From positions 1,240,001-1,304,000 of the forward strand of contig CAWFXD010000001.1 of assembly GCA_963819695.1 (NCBI GenBank): DNA of 64,000 bases, read 5' to 3'. Every line of letters starts with the position of its first letter. Position 1 is the stretch's first letter. The DNA comes from DASZIT01 sp963819695. Its GTDB lineage: Bacteria; Actinomycetota; Acidimicrobiia; Acidimicrobiales; RAAP-2. The position numbers and the translations under genes were made by a program. A model generated the notes under the pieces. The model did not search any database and was not told the origin of the DNA. It worked only from the letters and a program-made list of their open reading frames with translations. Shown here piece by piece: positions 61,828 to 64,000 of the stretch.

Positions 61828-62874
61828 ATGGCGGACACCGATGCGGCCATGTTCGACATCGCGACGTTGCACGACCTGTTGCGAGCCGCCCAAGATGGTT
61901 TCACCGAGGTGCTCGGGGCCCTGGTCGAACGCCCACTGCTGATGGTCGATCTCGACACCCCCGGTGGGCTCGACGGGATCGAGGCGCGCGCCCTGCTCCC
62001 CTGCGTCATCGTCGGGGTCAGCCGCACCGGTGTTGTGCAGGCGCCGCTCGACGGGGTCGACGTGGCGTTGACCGCGGTGGCCGACCCGGCGAGCCCCTGG
62101 GTATCGGCCCCCGACCTCGACGCCGGATTGGATGCCGTGAGGTCGGCGGTGAGCGCAGCACCGGTGGCATCGGTCACCCTGGCCCAGGTACTGCGCTCCG
62201 GGCGATCCGATTCCCTCGCCTACGACCTGTTCCTCGAGTCCGCTGCCTATTCGATGTTGCAGAGCGGCACCGAGTTCCACCGGTGGTTGGAGGCGCGGCC
62301 TCCGACGTCGGCCCGCCCCGACCCGGGGAGCCGCCTCCTGGTCGAGCGGGGTGACGATCGGCTGTCGATCACCCTCAACCGACCGCAGGTGCGCAACGCC
62401 TACGACGCGGCCATGCGCGACGAACTGTGTGAGGCATTGCGGATGGTCGGCGCTGACCCGTCGATCGCCGAGGTCGACCTCCGAGGGACCGGGCCCGACT
62501 TCTGCAGCGGGGGAGACCTCGATGAGTTCGGGACGGCCACCGACCCGGCGATCTCGCACCTCATCCGAACCAGCCGGAGCACCGCCTGTCGGCTGGGTGC
62601 AGTGGGTGAACGGGTCACCGCCCACCTCCATGGCGCCTGCATCGGCGCCGGCATCGAGCTCCCCGCCGCGGCCGGCCGGGTGATCGCCGAGCCGGACACC
62701 CGCATCCAGTTGCCGGAAGTCGCCATGGGCCTCATCCCCGGGGCCGGTGGCACCGCCACCCTGCCCCGGCGGATCGGGCGGCACCGCACCGCGTGGTTGG
62801 CCCTCACTGGAAGTGTCATCGACGCCGGCACCGCCGTGGCCTGGGATCTGGTCGACGAGATCAACCGGACCTAG
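61828..62874 (+). CDS. Enoyl-CoA hydratase-like protein with about 170-residue N-terminal extension
   Basis: 348 residues. The C-terminal part (about 175-348) is a crotonase domain: LSITLNRPQVRNAYDAAMRD, DFCSGGDLDEFGT and ACIGAGIELPAAAGRVIAEP, LPEVAMGLIPGAGGTATLP. The first 170 residues (VLGALVERPLLMVDLDTPGG, later ASVTLAQVLRSGRSDSLAYD) are not a known crotonase part and seem a separate small domain, an arrangement I have seen described only loosely. ATG 61828. The next gene is another enoyl-CoA hydratase. Confidence 0.85.
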   Translation: MADTDAAMFDIATLHDLLRAAQDGFTEVLGALVERPLLMVDLDTPGGLDGIEARALLPCVIVGVSRTGVVQAPLDGVDVALTAVADPASPWVSAPDLDAGLDAVRSAVSAAPVASVTLAQVLRSGRSDSLAYDLFLESAAYSMLQSGTEFHRWLEARPPTSARPDPGSRLLVERGDDRLSITLNRPQVRNAYDAAMRDELCEALRMVGADPSIAEVDLRGTGPDFCSGGDLDEFGTATDPAISHLIRTSRSTACRLGAVGERVTAHLHGACIGAGIELPAAAGRVIAEPDTRIQLPEVAMGLIPGAGGTATLPRRIGRHRTAWLALTGSVIDAGTAVAWDLVDEINRT

Positions 62875-62921
62875 CCGGGCTGGCGATGGTCCGGGTCCCG
62901 TCGGTGCCCTACGGTGGGCCG

Positions 62922-63722
62922 ATGATCCGTTACTCCGTCGGCGAGGACAGCGTCGCCCGCCTCGTCCTCGACCGACCCGAAGCCAAAAATGCCCTGACCC
63001 CGGAGATGCGGGACGAGATCGTCGAGCGGGTCCGGGAGGTGCGGTCCGATCCGAACGTCAGGGCACTGTTGATCACCGGGGTCGGCGATTCCTTCTGTGC
63101 CGGCATGGACCTGCGGGCATCCACGGTGTCCAATTCCGGGAACGCCGGGTTCGACCCCCGGACGACCAGCGAGGCGCTGCGGCGCGGGGTGCAGACCTTC
63201 ATCCGCGAACTGTGGGAGCTCGACAAGCCGACGGTGGCCGCGGTCAACGGGACCGCGGTCGGCCCCGGGGCACACCTGGCCCTGGCCTGTGACTTCGTCA
63301 TGGTGTGCGAGGAGACCCGGTTCATCTGGTCGTTCGCCAAGTGGGGACTGGTGGTCGACGCCGGGGGTGCCTACCTGTTGCCCCGCCTGGTCGGCCTCCC
63401 CCGGGCCAAGGCCATGGTCATGTTGGGTGACGGCGTCCGTGGGGCCGACGCCGTCACCGACGGCCTCGCCTACCGCTGCGTCCCCTCGACTGACGAGTTG
63501 GCGAAGGAGGCCTCCGAGCTGGCGGCCAGGTTGGCATCCGGGCCCACCCGATCGCTGGGGCTCTCCAAGCAACTCCTCAACCGCACCTTCGAGAGCGACC
63601 TCCCCGGCCTGCTCGACCAGGAGGCGCACTTTCAGGCGCTGGCCGCCACCTCCCCGGAGATGGCGGAAGGCATGGCCGCCTTCAAGGATCGACGGACACC
63701 GGATTTCCGTAACCTCCCCTGA
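62922..63722 (+). CDS. Enoyl-CoA hydratase/isomerase family protein
   Basis: 266-residue crotonase: DSVARLVLDRPEAKNALTPE, GDSFCAGMDLRASTVSNSG and AVNGTAVGPGAHLALACDFV are the fold and oxyanion motifs; the second Glu position near WSFAKWGLVVDAGG is not the usual one, so isomerase activity is possible. ATG 62922 with GGTGGG four bases upstream. It is 47 bp after the extended ECH, on the same strand, so co-transcribed. The next gene is a P450. Confidence 0.92.
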   Translation: MIRYSVGEDSVARLVLDRPEAKNALTPEMRDEIVERVREVRSDPNVRALLITGVGDSFCAGMDLRASTVSNSGNAGFDPRTTSEALRRGVQTFIRELWELDKPTVAAVNGTAVGPGAHLALACDFVMVCEETRFIWSFAKWGLVVDAGGAYLLPRLVGLPRAKAMVMLGDGVRGADAVTDGLAYRCVPSTDELAKEASELAARLASGPTRSLGLSKQLLNRTFESDLPGLLDQEAHFQALAATSPEMAEGMAAFKDRRTPDFRNLP

Positions 63723-63837
63723 TCGATCGCCGACCACGTGTTCACCGGCATCGACGGGCTACAGTTGCTGAAAAGCTGGTTCTCACTTCAACATCGACTG
63801 GCCCAGCAGGGTGCAGAGCCGCCGAGGGAGGAAACAC

Positions 63838-64000
63838 ATGTCGCAAACCGAAGAGACGGCGGTCTACGACCCGATGGGGTTCATGGATCCGGCGGTGAGC
63901 GCCGATCCGCAACCCTTCTACCGGCTGGCCCGGGAGACCGGCGCGGTGGTACCCGGCGCCTTCGGGCCCCAGATCGTGCGGCGGGCGGCAGCCGACTATG
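63838..64000 (+). CDS. Cytochrome P450, N-terminal part (3' end outside window)
   Basis: 54 codons are visible from ATG 63838 (GGGAGG six bases upstream): SQTEETAVYDPMGFMDPAVS then ADPQPFYRLARETGAVVPGA. The pattern of a Pro-rich start leading to DPQPFYRLARETG is that of bacterial P450s at residues 10-50. No heme motif is in the window, so the assignment is by N-terminal pattern only. Confidence 0.7.
   Translation, partial: MSQTEETAVYDPMGFMDPAVSADPQPFYRLARETGAVVPGAFGPQIVRRAAADY

Noticed and set aside
1..64000. CRISPR arrays, tRNA or rRNA genes, insertion sequences, prophage and attachment sites
   Set aside because: I found no repeated spacer units, no clover-leaf sequences, no transposase or integrase genes and no flanking direct repeats by reading the sequence.

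Overview
The window is high-GC, densely coding DNA with many GTG and some TTG starts and frequent 4-bp ATGA/GTGA/TTGA overlaps. It carries a mycobacteria-like set of acyl-CoA dehydrogenases, CoA ligases, enoyl-CoA hydratases, cytochromes P450, SCP2-type thiolases and TetR regulators. This fits an actinobacterium; I infer an uncultured, heterotrophic Acidimicrobiia-like lineage, but nothing here proves the taxon. I see no rRNA, tRNA, CRISPR array, insertion sequence or prophage.

Layout. 0-1.8 kb: end of a drug-type ABC exporter. 1.8-7.5 kb: arylsulfatase, CoA ligase, DHFR-like protein and SDR. 7.6-9.8 kb: an aldolase/RidA/RraA-like catabolic operon. 9.9-17.4 kb: small enzymes, a transglutaminase-like protease, an ECF sigma factor coupled to a DUF4349 membrane protein, a P450, cupin and VOC proteins. 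17.5-26.7 kb: a TetR regulator, a fused two-domain CoA-transferase, a branched-chain-type ABC importer with a fused LivH-LivM permease, and a thiolase. 27.3-34.1 kb: a long minus-strand run of beta-oxidation-like genes (ACAD, thiolase-like, amidohydrolase, enoyl-CoA hydratase, VOC, DUF3237). 34.3-40.3 kb: ACAD plus adenine deaminase, a serine hydrolase, and a copper amine oxidase with its own TetR. 40.7-53 kb: CoA ligase, P450 with ferredoxin, fused ACAD, CaiB, enoyl-CoA hydratase, two divergent ACADs, and an SCP2 thiolase/DUF35 pair. This resembles the activation, dehydrogenation, hydration and retro-aldol steps of steroid side-chain degradation. 53-64 kb: a GMC dehydrogenase with a subunit-3-like partner, SDR, zinc alcohol dehydrogenase, FGGY kinase, 2-hydroxyacid dehydrogenase and amidohydrolase (polyol or sugar-acid-like metabolism), then two enoyl-CoA hydratases and the start of a third P450.

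Two things link the regions. First, an inverted repeat, CTGAC(A/G)-N4-(T)GTCA(G/T), occurs in six intergenic regions (7568, 18293, 25307, 30301, 34207, 59286). It usually lies just downstream of or over a -10-like element and in divergent promoter regions of catabolic genes, so it looks like the operator of one regulon; the TetR gene at 17520-18249 is divergent from one site. Second, at least eight genes are broken by single-base indels, several in G/C runs (five in one CoA-transferase gene), which suggests residual long-read assembly errors more than real gene decay.
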